A stretch of DNA of 64,000 nt from JAAYDS01 sp012729155 (GCA_036774405.1 DAIPBO010000007.1:62001-126000), one strand, 5' to 3'. Counted from the stretch's first letter, positions 9,108 to 18,250 are shown. The notes: generated by a model from the sequence alone, not told the origin. Program-made: numbers and translations.

Positions 9108-9136
9108 ATTGTGGACGCTTTGGCCCAGCGCGTCAA
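9108..9136 (-). promoter_or_regulatory. Promoter of the nucleotidyltransferase-mutase gene
   Basis: Minus strand TTGACG (9136-9131), 17 bp, CACAAT (9113-9108). It is back to back with the alcohol dehydrogenase promoter. Confidence 0.6.
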
Positions 9137-9143
9137 TCTCAGC

Positions 9144-9172
9144 TTGAGGCGGCCGCCCGCCTGTGCTAGACT
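9144..9172 (+). promoter_or_regulatory. Promoter of the dehydrogenase-VanW-ychF run
   Basis: TTGAGG (9144-9149), 17 bp, TAGACT (9167-9172), about 30 nt before the translation start. Confidence 0.6.
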
Positions 9173-9208
9173 CTCACCATGATAGAGCATTTGCCGTAAA
9201 GGAGTGCC

Positions 9209-10234
9209 TTGACAGACACAATGCGCGCCGCACTATGGACAGGACCCGAGCAGATCGAATACGCCGACGTCGAGCGCCCCACCCCGGCCGCCAATCAGGT
9301 GCTCATCAAGGTCGCCTACGCCGGCATCTGTGGAACCGACCTGACGATCTATTTGGGCAAGCACACGCGCGCTAGGGCGCCGTTGGTCATGTCGCACGAG
9401 TTCTCGGGCACAGTGGCTGAGGATCCCAGTGGTGCGCTGCCGGTAGGCACACCGGTGGTGGTCAATCCGCTGCTCATGTGTGGGCATTGCTACGCCTGCC
9501 GTAACGGCCTCTCTCACATCTGCAGCACGCTCGGCCTGGTAGGCATCGATAGAGACGGCGGCTTTGCTGAATATGTGGCGGCCCCGGCACATACGGTCCG
9601 CCCCATTCCCACATCTCTTTCGCTGCAACGCGCTGCCCTCGTCGAGCCACTGGCGGTGGCAGTGCACGCCGTCAGCGTCTCAGATCTACGCGTTGGCGAC
9701 ACCACGGCCGTGCTCGGCGCCGGGCCGGTGGGCATTCTGGTAGCCCAGATAGCACGACTGGCAGGGGCTCTGCGGGTGTTTGTGAGCGAGGTGAGCCCAA
9801 AACGGCTGGCTATCGCCCGAGAGCTCGGGTTCAGCGTCATCGACGCAACGCGGGCCGACCCTGTGGACGAGATCCTCGCGGCCACAGACGGCGAGGGCGT
9901 GCCAGTGGTCTTTGAGTCTGCTGGTTCGCAGACGACCATCTTTCAGGCTGGGCGCATCGCACGGCTCGGCGGCCAGATTTTGCAGGTGGGCATGCCCAAG
10001 ACGGCAGTGACTATTGACATGACGCCTGTGATGTTTCGCGAGGTGCGCAGCAAACCAATCCGCGTCTATCGCGAGCAGGATGTGCAGCGGGCGATCGCTA
10101 TCGCCGCCGGCGGCCGGGTTGACCTCGATCGGCCCGTCACGCACATCCTGCCCATCGCCGAGTTGGCCAAGGGGCTTGAGCTTGCCCACGCTGCTAGCGA
10201 TGCCTGCAAGGTTCTGATCGCGCCAGCTGTCTAG
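9209..10234 (+). CDS. Zinc-dependent medium-chain alcohol dehydrogenase
   Basis: 341 residues of the sorbitol/threonine dehydrogenase branch of the MDR superfamily, NAD(P)-linked oxidation of a secondary alcohol or polyol. Catalytic-zinc residues are Cys41 (GICGTD) and His63-Glu64 (SHEFSG). The structural zinc site is four cysteines at about 91, 94, 97 and 105 with CX2CX2CX7C spacing. The Rossmann motif GAGPVG lies near 170-175. The start is a TTG at 9209 with AAAGGAG just upstream; ATG 9221 is an alternative four codons later. It is the first gene of a run with the VanW protein (16 bp gap) and ychF. The substrate is not evident. Confidence 0.85.
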   Translation: MTDTMRAALWTGPEQIEYADVERPTPAANQVLIKVAYAGICGTDLTIYLGKHTRARAPLVMSHEFSGTVAEDPSGALPVGTPVVVNPLLMCGHCYACRNGLSHICSTLGLVGIDRDGGFAEYVAAPAHTVRPIPTSLSLQRAALVEPLAVAVHAVSVSDLRVGDTTAVLGAGPVGILVAQIARLAGALRVFVSEVSPKRLAIARELGFSVIDATRADPVDEILAATDGEGVPVVFESAGSQTTIFQAGRIARLGGQILQVGMPKTAVTIDMTPVMFREVRSKPIRVYREQDVQRAIAIAAGGRVDLDRPVTHILPIAELAKGLELAHAASDACKVLIAPAV

Positions 10235-10250
10235 CGGTGAGGAGTAGAGC

Positions 10251-12116
10251 GTGCATCGGCTGGTGAGTGTGTCACGCATTCTGGGCAGGGTGCTGTGGTT
10301 CGTGCCATTGACGCTACTGATCGTGTCCAACCTCGCCTACCTTGCCTACAACGCTCACCATTATGACCGCATCTACCGTGGGCTGACGGTGCTGGGCGTC
10401 GATGTTGGCGGTCTCTCGCCAGGCGACGCCCTGACAACACTGAGTGATGCCCTTGGCCCTCAGCGCCTGCCCGACCTGGCCATCACTTCGGGTACCGAAC
10501 GCACTTACCTGACGATGAGCGCCATCGGCGGTCGTCTCGACCTGACACAGGCTGTGGCCGAGGCCTACGCGGTCGGCCGCAGTGGCACACTACTCTCAGA
10601 CGTGCCAGTGCGGCTACGTCTGCTCTACCAGGGCTACGATCTGACGCCATCATGGAGCCTCGATCGCGCCGCCACAGAGCTGGCGCTGCGCCCCATTGTG
10701 CGCAGCACCAGCGTTCCGGCGCGCCGTGAACGGCTCGCCGTAGCCGGCCTTAGCGCCGCTATAGAGCCCGCAAGCGATGGGCGCGAGCTCGACCTCGAAG
10801 TCACCGTGGAGGCCATCGAGCGTGCTGTTTCGAGCGCTCTGGGCAGCTCAGGCTGGGCCACAGAGCCCCGCGCTCTACAGAGGCTCTATGGCTCGCGCAC
10901 TGGCGGCGATACACTGGTGATGGCGCCCATCGCGGTCGAGCTGGCTCACGGTTCTACGGCGTTACCTTCGGCTGATCTGGCAGCAGCAACGGAGACCGTC
11001 ACCCGCCTACTCGGCGATCCTATCGAGCTCGTCTGGTTGCCCGAAGGCGCCACGACGCCTAGATACTGGCTCATCGACCGTGCCACCCTGGCGTCATGGC
11101 TTGCCATCAGGCCAGGCGCAGGACAGGCGGAGCTGCAGGTGGGGCTCGACGAGGACGCCGTCGGGGCGTTCATCGCGGGCGTCGGCGAGGAGATCGACCG
11201 CCCTGCCATCGAGGGACGATGGCACTATGATGTGGCCACCGCCACGCTGACGCCACTAACGACGGCGCAGCCTGGCTATCAGCTGGATGTGCCTCAGGCG
11301 ACCCAGCTACTAGTCACTGCGGCCCTGACAGTCGAGCGATCGGTGCAGTTGCCTGTCGAGGCCACGTCCCCGGCGGTAACCCAGTCCGAGCTCGAAGCGA
11401 TGCTGCCTCTCGACCTCCTCGGCGAGGGGAGCACCGAGTTCGTTGGGTCAACGGCCGAACGTCAGGCCAACATCGTCACGTCGGCACGGGCCTTCGAGGG
11501 CCTGGCGGTGGCAGCCGGCGAAACCTTTTCGTTCCTCGCCGTGCTAGGGCCGGTCAGCCGCGCCACTGGTTATGCCGACTCTTGGGTCATCTTGGGCAAC
11601 CGCACCGAGCTGGGTGCGGGCGGTGGTGTCTGCCAGACAGCCACCACCTGCTTTCGCGCAGCCTTTTGGGCGGGCTTGCCCATCGTCGAACGTCACCCTC
11701 ACGCCTACCGCGTGAGTTGGTACGAGCCGCCCATCGGGCTCGATGCCTCGGTGTTTGAGCCCTACGTTGACCTGCGCTTTACCAATGACTATGGCGCGCC
11801 TCTGCTGGTGCAGGCCGAGGTGGACACGACGACGCAGACTCTGACTTTTCGTTTCTACGGACGCTCTGACGGCCGCAAGGTATCGGCCACGAGCCCCGTG
11901 ACATCAAACCCGCAGCCAGAGCCCGAGCCCGTGTACGAGAACGACGAGAGCCTGGGGCCAGGGCAACAGATGCTTGTCGAGCGTGGCCGCGAGGGTCTCG
12001 ATGTGTCCATCGTTCGCACCATTGAATGGCCCAACGGTGAGCGAGATGAATACCTGCTCGATACTCGCTACGCGGCCTGGCCAACACGGTACCGTATTGG
12101 GCCAACCGCGGATTGA
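10251..12116 (+). CDS. VanW-domain membrane protein
   Basis: 621 residues. A single transmembrane segment near residues 9-33 (VLWFVPLTLLIVSNLAYLAY) anchors a long extracellular part. Following it are two regions resembling the putative peptidoglycan-binding repeats that precede VanW domains. The VanW domain is at about 395-540, with the hallmark AAGETFSF and GGGVCQTATTCFRAA patterns. The C-terminal 60 residues look like a G5-type or beta-rich extension. VanW-family proteins are cell-surface associated and of uncertain biochemical role. The GTG start at 10251 has GAGGAG 6 bases upstream. It is 16 bp after the dehydrogenase and 27 bp before ychF, so it is probably co-transcribed with both. Confidence 0.87.
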   Translation: MHRLVSVSRILGRVLWFVPLTLLIVSNLAYLAYNAHHYDRIYRGLTVLGVDVGGLSPGDALTTLSDALGPQRLPDLAITSGTERTYLTMSAIGGRLDLTQAVAEAYAVGRSGTLLSDVPVRLRLLYQGYDLTPSWSLDRAATELALRPIVRSTSVPARRERLAVAGLSAAIEPASDGRELDLEVTVEAIERAVSSALGSSGWATEPRALQRLYGSRTGGDTLVMAPIAVELAHGSTALPSADLAAATETVTRLLGDPIELVWLPEGATTPRYWLIDRATLASWLAIRPGAGQAELQVGLDEDAVGAFIAGVGEEIDRPAIEGRWHYDVATATLTPLTTAQPGYQLDVPQATQLLVTAALTVERSVQLPVEATSPAVTQSELEAMLPLDLLGEGSTEFVGSTAERQANIVTSARAFEGLAVAAGETFSFLAVLGPVSRATGYADSWVILGNRTELGAGGGVCQTATTCFRAAFWAGLPIVERHPHAYRVSWYEPPIGLDASVFEPYVDLRFTNDYGAPLLVQAEVDTTTQTLTFRFYGRSDGRKVSATSPVTSNPQPEPEPVYENDESLGPGQQMLVERGREGLDVSIVRTIEWPNGERDEYLLDTRYAAWPTRYRIGPTAD

Positions 12117-12143
12117 GGTCGCCCTACTCTGAAGGAGGCAACC

Positions 12144-13241
12144 ATGGCGCTGCAGCTCGGCCTGGTGGGCCTGCCCAATGTGGGCAAATCGACGCTGTTC
12201 AATGCGTTGACGCGAGCGAACGCCGCCGTCGCCAGCTATCCCTTTACTACTATCGATCCCAATGTGGGCGTCGTTTCGCTGGCCGATGCGCGGCTCGAAC
12301 GGTTGGGCGAGATCATTCGCCCCGAACGGTTAGTGCCTACCGCCCTGCGCGTGGTCGACATCGCCGGGCTCGTCAAGGGCGCCAGTAAGGGCGAAGGCCT
12401 CGGCAACCAGTTTCTATCGCATGTCCGCAATGTCGACGCCATCGCTATGGTCGTCCGCTGCTTTGCCGATGAGGACGTCCCCCACGTTACAGCCACGCTT
12501 GACCCGATCGAGGATATCGAGGTGATCGCGACCGAGCTTGCACTCGCCGACCTTGCCGTGATCGAACGTCATATCGAGCGTCTGCGTTCGGCTGCCAAGG
12601 GCAATCCACGCGCCTACGCTGATCAGATCGTAGCCTGTGAGCGTGCTGCGGCACTGCTCTCTCAGGGGCGAACCCTCTATCGCGAGGCACTTGACGAGGC
12701 GGAGCGCGCGGCCTGGGCCGAGCCCGACTTGATCACCACCAAGCCGATGCTCTATGTTGCCAACGTATCGGAACATGACCTGCCCGCAGGCGGCGAACTG
12801 GCGCAGCGCGTGTGCACCTACGCACGGGAGCGCAGTGCAGATACGGTGGTGCTGTGCGCCACACTCGAGGCAGAGCTAGCAGAGTGGGACCTGGCCGAGG
12901 CGACCACGATGCTGGCTGAGTATGGCCTAGACGCGACGGGCCTGCAGCGCTTTGTATGGGCGGGCTATCACCTGCTGGACTTGATCACCTTCTTCACCAC
13001 CACGGGCGGCAAAGAGGTGCGCGCCTGGACGCTGCGTCAAGGCCAGACCGCCCTGCAGGCTGCGGAGCAGATCCACACAGACCTGGCCAAGGGCTTTATA
13101 CGAGCTGAAGTGGTGGCCTTTGAGAGCCTTGATCGCGCTGGCTCGATGGCGCATGCCCGCGAGCAGGGCCTGCTACGGCTTGAGGGGCGCGACTATGCCA
13201 TCGCCGATGGAGACGTCGTCCACATCCGCTTCAACGTCTAG
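12144..13241 (+). CDS. ychF: Redox-responsive ribosome-associated ATPase YchF
   Basis: 365 residues, the usual YchF length (about 363). It is a P-loop ATPase of the Obg family that associates with the ribosome. Walker A GLPNVGKST is at residues 9-17 and the switch region has DIAGLVKGASKGEGLGNQFL. NVSE near 207-210 replaces NKxD and explains ATP preference. The C-terminal TGS domain runs to EGRDYAIADGDVVHIRFNV. AAGGAGG lies 6 bases before ATG 12144. It shares about the last 100 residues' pattern closely with the divergent paralogue at 5811. Confidence 0.95.
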   Translation: MALQLGLVGLPNVGKSTLFNALTRANAAVASYPFTTIDPNVGVVSLADARLERLGEIIRPERLVPTALRVVDIAGLVKGASKGEGLGNQFLSHVRNVDAIAMVVRCFADEDVPHVTATLDPIEDIEVIATELALADLAVIERHIERLRSAAKGNPRAYADQIVACERAAALLSQGRTLYREALDEAERAAWAEPDLITTKPMLYVANVSEHDLPAGGELAQRVCTYARERSADTVVLCATLEAELAEWDLAEATTMLAEYGLDATGLQRFVWAGYHLLDLITFFTTTGGKEVRAWTLRQGQTALQAAEQIHTDLAKGFIRAEVVAFESLDRAGSMAHAREQGLLRLEGRDYAIADGDVVHIRFNV

Positions 13242-13261
13242 CCTACAGAATGGCTCACCGC

Positions 13262-14473
13262 CTAGTCGGCACTCCAGTAGAAACTGCCGACCATAGCCAG
13301 ATCGCTGACCTGCCGAGCTCCCGCATCGCCCCCCCCCACGACGACCACGGTCCACTCGTACCAGCCCGTCCGGGTCGGCGAGTAGATAACCTCATTACCG
13401 TCCGTAAGCTCTAGGGTTGTGGTCGTCTGGCCGGCGCGCGCCAGTCGCACGTCAAAGAGCTCATCTCCAGTCAGCGGCCGGTGCCAATCCCACGCAAGCC
13501 TTACCTGGCCGCCGGCCAAGCGCTCGCCACTCGAGGGAGCAAGCAGCCTCGGTGCCGCCGCCAGGCTTGGCTGCGCGACGCCGGGCGTGGCGGTTGGCTC
13601 GGGCGATGGCGTGGGCGTAGGATGCGGCGCAAAAGCCAACTCAATATACTCGCTCAGAGCGCCTATCACGCTCTCACGGCCAGCTGCCTGCATGGTCGCT
13701 ACGACGGCCAGGGCTGCGATCAGTAATGCAACCCAGATGGGCGAGATGCCGCGCCGCCGGTTGATGCCATCGTCAATCGGCTTGACACGCTGAGGCGCTG
13801 CCGGGGGATCCAGCGGCATAGAGGGCACCGGGCTGAACCCGCCAGTCAGGCAAACCAGCACACCGACCGGGTCTGACGAGTGACGCTGCAGCAGTTCCAT
13901 GGCCGCCTGGGCCAGATGTTGCGCCTCACTGTGACGCATAGCAAGGCGGAGCGCCCGCGCATCGTCGAGCACCTCGCGCCCCCCTGCCACCGCGAGCAGC
14001 GTATCTCCAGCAGTCAGACGCCAGTGACCGGCCGCGATCTCCCAATCGATGGTGCGGCTGAGTCGGTCTGGCAGTCTGACCGGCAGCCCAATGCGCCGGT
14101 AGGTGTCAAAGGCGCGCTGCACCCCCTCGTAGCGTGTGATCCACGCCAACATGCCGGGTGTGCCGACGAGGTAGACATCCATACCCAGTACCACCAGAGC
14201 GCCCGGCAACATGGCGTGTAGGCCATGCTCAGCATCATAGGCATCGGCCAGTGCCTCGGCAAGGCAACGGCCCAGGTCAAACACAGGCGAAGTGTAGTAG
14301 GCTGCCTGAATACGCGCCAGGGCTTCCTTGGGAGTGCCCTCAACGGCAAGCAGATGCAGTAGTCCTTTGCGGTGCATCAGCGCTGGCGTGATGTCCAGGT
14401 TTTCGCCCAGCGATTGAGGCTCGAGCCCCGCAGCGGCGGTATGCACACGGGAAAAGGCGGCCAACGAAGTCAA
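13262..14473 (-). CDS. Membrane-anchored PP2C-like (probably inactive) protein
   Basis: 403 residues in four parts. Residues 1-210 recall a PP2C-type Ser/Thr phosphatase fold (GALVVLGMDVYLVGTPGMLAW, then LTAGDTLLAVAGGREVLD, then SSDPVGVLVCL). The metal-binding aspartates of that family are missing: the usual GDSR and SDG positions read GTPG and AGG. A transmembrane segment is at 244-263, a Pro/Thr/Ser linker at 282-300, and a beta-sandwich (Fn3-like) region at 305-400. It may therefore be a pseudophosphatase that carries an outside sensor or binding module. Translation starts at TTG 14473, with the Shine-Dalgarno overlapping the stop of the upstream propeller gene, so the two are coupled. The family call is moderate. 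Confidence 0.7.
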   Translation of the reverse strand: MTSLAAFSRVHTAAAGLEPQSLGENLDITPALMHRKGLLHLLAVEGTPKEALARIQAAYYTSPVFDLGRCLAEALADAYDAEHGLHAMLPGALVVLGMDVYLVGTPGMLAWITRYEGVQRAFDTYRRIGLPVRLPDRLSRTIDWEIAAGHWRLTAGDTLLAVAGGREVLDDARALRLAMRHSEAQHLAQAAMELLQRHSSDPVGVLVCLTGGFSPVPSMPLDPPAAPQRVKPIDDGINRRRGISPIWVALLIAALAVVATMQAAGRESVIGALSEYIELAFAPHPTPTPSPEPTATPGVAQPSLAAAPRLLAPSSGERLAGGQVRLAWDWHRPLTGDELFDVRLARAGQTTTTLELTDGNEVIYSPTRTGWYEWTVVVVGGGDAGARQVSDLAMVGSFYWSAD

Positions 14474-14482
14474 TGCATCCCC

Positions 14483-16495
14483 CTAGTCTGCTACGTTGGT
14501 GAATGCCTCTGGCGTCAGTCGGTAGAGGCCACTGTCTGATCCCAGCCATAGCACGCCGTCATCATCGAGTGCCAGATGCCTGACGCCCGCCAGGTCATAG
14601 TAAGCCCAATCAGCCTCTGGTGTGCGCCGCGACAGCCCTAGCGCTGTAGCCATCCACAGGGTGCCATCAGGCTCGACCAGCAACGCAGTCATATCGAGCG
14701 AGCGCAGGCCACCGCCTGTCGATTCGACGGTAAAGCGTGTCCAGCGGTCTTCGGGCGTTCGGCGGGCCAGGCCCATCGCCGTCGCGCACCAAAGCGTGCC
14801 ATCGCTGGCCACGGCCGCGGCGCGCACGTCATTGCTGAGCAGCCCCTCATCGCGCGTCCACACTTGCAGATCACCTTCAGGCGTCAACCGCCCGACACCG
14901 AACTCGCTGCTGAGCCACAACTGGCCCTCGCCATCGGCTGCGATGTTCCGCGGCATGGCGCCGAGAGCGGCAGAGGCGTCGAGTACAGCCTCTGGCACGG
15001 TGTCGACTTGGCGATGGACGATACCGTCAGAGTCGAGCACGGCCAGCCCATCAGGAGCCCACGCCACGCTCGTTGCGGCCAGTTTGCTGGCCAGCCTGAG
15101 CACCCTCGTCTCAGTGTCGAGCTCCCACACACCGTCGTCACCGCCCAGCCAGATGCGACCGTCAGCATCGACAAGGCCGCAGCGCACGCCCTGCTGATCG
15201 ATGGTCTGCACCTTGCCACTGACGCGTATCAGCGAGACGCCGCGAAGGCCAGCCACCACCAGGGCGCCATCAGGCGCGACCAGCAGCACCCGCACCTGAT
15301 TATCGCGCAGCGGTGTAGGCACCGTCAGTGGCCCTGAAAGCTCGCTTCCTTCTGCGTGTATCGTGTAGACACCATCGCTTGCGCCCAGCCACAGCAGCCC
15401 GTCGGCTCCCCTCGCGACGGACCTTACCTGTACGCCAGGTACGGATACGCCTTGCCAGGCGCCGTTCGCCGGTCGAGTAGCCACGCCTCCCTCGCCGCAG
15501 ACGGTCACAGACCCATCTGGTGCCACATCGATACTGTATGCGTGTAAAGGAATGGTTGTATTCAGTTCGTGCTCGAATCCTTCCCAACGCTCGAGTTCAT
15601 GGTTGTACCGCGCCACGCCACCTGTTCCTTGCCGCTCACCGACAAAGCTCACCCAGGCAGACCCTTCGGCATCTACCGCCAGATCGGTGACGAGCTCGGG
15701 CGAGATGATGCTGCTGAAGAAGGCGTGATCATCCCACCAGAGTTCGCCCTCGAGCGCAGTGGCCACGCCACGGCCTACCGCCCAGACCCGACCTGCTGAC
15801 GAGACGCCAACGCCCCATGAACCTGGTGTTACGCCGTGACTCTCGCCGTAGGTGCGCCACCGGTTGCCGTCATAGGCCTGCACCTGCCCATCGCCACGCG
15901 GCAGCCACAGCCAGTGACTCTCGGGTTGGCTAGACCAGAGTCGCGCGTCGCCCTGCTTGGCCGCAAGCAGGGCCTCGTAGCGGGCCTCGACCGCATCCTG
16001 GCGCGTGTCATAGTGTCGCCAGCCCTGCCCATCATACTCGCTCCAGGCCAGTACATCGCGGTAGCCGATCCAGACATGGCCTTCGCTGTCACGCGCGATG
16101 GCGGCCACCGCCTGAGACAAGAGCCCTTCTTTGGTGGTATAGAGCTGACTGCGCCCATCTGGCCACCAACGCACCACACCGCCGAGCGTTGCTGCCCAGA
16201 CGCAATCGCCATCCCACACCAGGCCGACGACCTCGTTGGGATTTGACCAGAACTGCAGGGGCGCATCGGTGATGGCAAAGGCAGCCTGAGGCGCCGGCGT
16301 CGGCCGTGCCGGTGGCGTCGTCAGTCTCACCGGCGTGGGCGTCGACACCATCACCGTCGGCCCGATGGAGGGCGACGGCACGACGACGGTCTCTCGCGGC
16401 GAGACCAAGAACGACGAGCACCCTTCGGCGGCAAGCAGGCAGAGTGCGATTGTGAGCCGCAGGAGGGCGCGTTGCAGCCTGATAGAGCGTATCAC
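14483..16495 (-). CDS. Lipoprotein with two-component-regulator-type beta-propeller repeats
   Basis: About 670 residues. A signal peptide ends in the lipobox LAAEGC (Cys near 26), so the protein should be a lipid-anchored surface protein. After a Thr/Pro-rich linker (about 30-70) come repeated blades with patterns such as VWIGYRDVLAW, LWLGASDGVYTI, IWLGGDDGVWEL and LWMATALGLSRRTPE. These are typical of the reg_prop propellers found outside the membrane in hybrid sensor kinases. No kinase is attached. The frame opens at 16558, but the promoter places the transcript start at or next to GTG 16495, so that start is used and the message is probably leaderless. It is coupled to the downstream PP2C-like gene. 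Confidence 0.8.
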   Translation of the reverse strand: MIRSIRLQRALLRLTIALCLLAAEGCSSFLVSPRETVVVPSPSIGPTVMVSTPTPVRLTTPPARPTPAPQAAFAITDAPLQFWSNPNEVVGLVWDGDCVWAATLGGVVRWWPDGRSQLYTTKEGLLSQAVAAIARDSEGHVWIGYRDVLAWSEYDGQGWRHYDTRQDAVEARYEALLAAKQGDARLWSSQPESHWLWLPRGDGQVQAYDGNRWRTYGESHGVTPGSWGVGVSSAGRVWAVGRGVATALEGELWWDDHAFFSSIISPELVTDLAVDAEGSAWVSFVGERQGTGGVARYNHELERWEGFEHELNTTIPLHAYSIDVAPDGSVTVCGEGGVATRPANGAWQGVSVPGVQVRSVARGADGLLWLGASDGVYTIHAEGSELSGPLTVPTPLRDNQVRVLLVAPDGALVVAGLRGVSLIRVSGKVQTIDQQGVRCGLVDADGRIWLGGDDGVWELDTETRVLRLASKLAATSVAWAPDGLAVLDSDGIVHRQVDTVPEAVLDASAALGAMPRNIAADGEGQLWLSSEFGVGRLTPEGDLQVWTRDEGLLSNDVRAAAVASDGTLWCATAMGLARRTPEDRWTRFTVESTGGGLRSLDMTALLVEPDGTLWMATALGLSRRTPEADWAYYDLAGVRHLALDDDGVLWLGSDSGLYRLTPEAFTNVAD

Positions 16496-16502
16496 GGCGC
16501 CC

Positions 16503-16531
16503 AGTATACCCTTTTGGGGCGGCGCTGTCAC
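16503..16531 (-). promoter_or_regulatory. Promoter giving a leaderless propeller mRNA
   Basis: Minus strand GTGACA (16531-16526), 17 bp, TATACT (16508-16503). The GTG start at 16495 begins only 7 nt after the -10 box, where transcription should start. Confidence 0.6.
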
Positions 16532-16542
16532 GCGGCGGGCAA

Positions 16543-16571
16543 TTGCGTGTGCAGCCATTGATCGGCATAAT
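16543..16571 (+). promoter_or_regulatory. Promoter of the phosphotriesterase-like gene
   Basis: TTGCGT (16543-16548), 17 bp, CATAAT (16566-16571), 38 bp before ATG 16610, and divergent from the propeller promoter. Confidence 0.55.
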
Positions 16572-16609
16572 CGAGCAGCGGCGATGCATCGCTACCAGAA
16601 AGTGTTGCC

Positions 16610-17539
16610 ATGTCACATATCGAGACCGTCTGCGGGCCCATCGCACCAGCAGCGCTTGGTGCCACACTGATCCATGAGCATATTCTGGTCGACTTTGGCG
16701 GCGCCAGCGTCACCGGGCCACACCGCTGGGACCGCCAGCAAGTGTTCGACCACATGCTCCCATACCTGTCGGCGATTCGCCATCAGGGCCTCACCACCCT
16801 CGTTGACTGCACCCCTATGTATCTAGGGCGAGACGCCCCTCTCTTGCGGCGCCTTGCGCTGCAGAGCGGGCTGCAGATCATCACCAACACCGGGCTCTAC
16901 AAAGAACCCTATCTGCCACCCTGGGCTTTTGACCTCTCTGCCGAGGAGCTGACGGCGGTGTGGGTGTCTGAGGCACGCGACGGCATCGGTGCGACGGGCA
17001 TTCGTCCCGGGTTCATCAAGATCGCAGTAAACCCTGGACCGCTTGTCCCCATTCAACGCAAGATCGTTGCTGCAGCGGCGTTGACCCACCTACAGACCGG
17101 CCTGGTCGTAGCCAGCCATACGGGCCACGCGATTGCTGCCCATGAGAGCCTCGATATCGCGGCGGCAGCGGGAATGTCGCTCGGGCGATATATCATCGTG
17201 CACGCTGATGCGATATCCGACCTCGACGAGCACGTGCGCCTGGCCAAAAGAGGCGCCTGGCTCGAGTATGACGCGCTCGGCACGCGCCCGGCCGAGGAGC
17301 ATGCCCGGCTGTTGCTGGCTATGTTGGAGCGCGGCTATGGTGAGCAGTTGCTGCTCTCTCACGATGCCGGCTGGTACCACGTTGGCGAGCCCAATGGTGG
17401 AGAGGTGCGGCCTTTTACCTTCCTGATGGACACCTTTGTGCCTCTGCTACGGCAGTACGGCGTAGACCAGAGCACGATCGATCGCCTCATCATCATCAAC
17501 CCGGCGCGAGCGCTCGCCATCGGTAACGACAGGGGATAG
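16610..17539 (+). CDS. Phosphotriesterase-family metal-dependent hydrolase
   Basis: 309 residues of the amidohydrolase superfamily (PHP/phosphotriesterase branch). Metal ligands are the HxH pair His22/His24 (IHEHIL), a bridging Lys in FIKIAVNPG near 145, His in VASHTGHA and IVHADA, and Asp in LLSHDAGW. Family members hydrolyse organophosphates, lactones or related esters; many are lactonases, so the natural substrate may be a sugar or acyl lactone. No signal peptide. Only a weak Shine-Dalgarno (AGAAAG) precedes the ATG. Its neighbours, a propeller lipoprotein and a DUF72 pseudogene, give no pathway. Confidence 0.85.
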   Translation: MSHIETVCGPIAPAALGATLIHEHILVDFGGASVTGPHRWDRQQVFDHMLPYLSAIRHQGLTTLVDCTPMYLGRDAPLLRRLALQSGLQIITNTGLYKEPYLPPWAFDLSAEELTAVWVSEARDGIGATGIRPGFIKIAVNPGPLVPIQRKIVAAAALTHLQTGLVVASHTGHAIAAHESLDIAAAAGMSLGRYIIVHADAISDLDEHVRLAKRGAWLEYDALGTRPAEEHARLLLAMLERGYGEQLLLSHDAGWYHVGEPNGGEVRPFTFLMDTFVPLLRQYGVDQSTIDRLIIINPARALAIGNDRG

Positions 17540-17552
17540 AGCCCACCTGGCA

Positions 17553-18140
17553 GTGGTGCGTGTAGGCACCGGCGGTTGGCCTGATCCTGCCAGCTCTTGC
17601 CGGAAGGGCGGCCCGGGCCACAGCAGATCAGCGACTATGCCCGGCACTTGAGGGTGGTCGAACTGAACGCCAGCCACTATCGGCTACTGCCGGCGCGCAA
17701 CATGCCACCCGGGCGCAGCGCACCTCGCGACGGCTTTGGGTTCGACGTCAGGCTATGCCAGCTCACCAGGCGCGGCCGCCAAACGCCGCCCACACCCGGG
17801 GTGGCCCAGGCCTTTGCGGTAGCGATGCAGCCGCTCCGCGACGCCTCCAGGCTCGAGCGGTGCACTCTTGGCTGGCACTGTGTTTCACCTAGTCGAGCGC
17901 CAACCCTGGTTACGTTACAGATCTCGGGAGCCTATCTGCCGACCCACTGCCGGTCGGGTTTCGCCACTGCTCATAGCTCGAGCCAGCTGCGTTGACGACG
18001 CGGCGTGCGGGGCCAGGCTGGTCGAACATGCCGGACAGGTGGCACACTGTCGCGTGCTGTTCTACAACAACGCTCACGACTGTGCGCTGCAGATGCACCG
18101 CCTGTTGACCGCGGCGCTCGGCGAGCAGGTGATGCATCCT
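17553..18140 (+). pseudogene. Degraded DUF72 (YecE-like) gene
   Basis: Pieces of a DUF72 protein are found in order but in different frames. The N terminus RVGTGGWPDP (frame from GTG 17553) hits a stop at about 17650. YARHLRVVELNASHYRLLP and GFGFDVRLCQLTRRG then follow in another frame (17597-17995). The C-terminal motif VLFYNNAHDCALQMHRLL appears in a third arrangement near 18052-18105. Intact DUF72 proteins are about 240-300 residues; here the span codes for fewer than 200, so there is deletion as well as at least two frameshifts. It fills the otherwise gene-free 700 bp between the phosphotriesterase-like gene and the HD gene. Sequencing error alone is an unlikely explanation because the middle third is missing. 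Confidence 0.7.
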
Positions 18141-18195
18141 CAGGGGCCAGTTATGTCATCGACACCGACACTGCTATGCTGGTCCGCCGGCGCGC

Positions 18196-18223
18196 TTGGT
18201 GCCTGGCGATGTTCCGCCATAAT
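18196..18223 (+). promoter_or_regulatory. Promoter of the HD-domain gene
   Basis: TTGGTG (18196-18201), 16 bp, CATAAT (18218-18223), 28 bp before ATG 18251. It argues against the upstream extension of the frame to 18005. Confidence 0.45.
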
Positions 18224-18250
18224 AGGGCCATCCTATGGGAGCGATCTGTT

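Noticed and set aside
18005..18250. Extension of the HD-domain gene to 18005
   Set aside because: The extra residues lie in the DUF72 pseudogene and before a promoter; ATG 18251 fits better.
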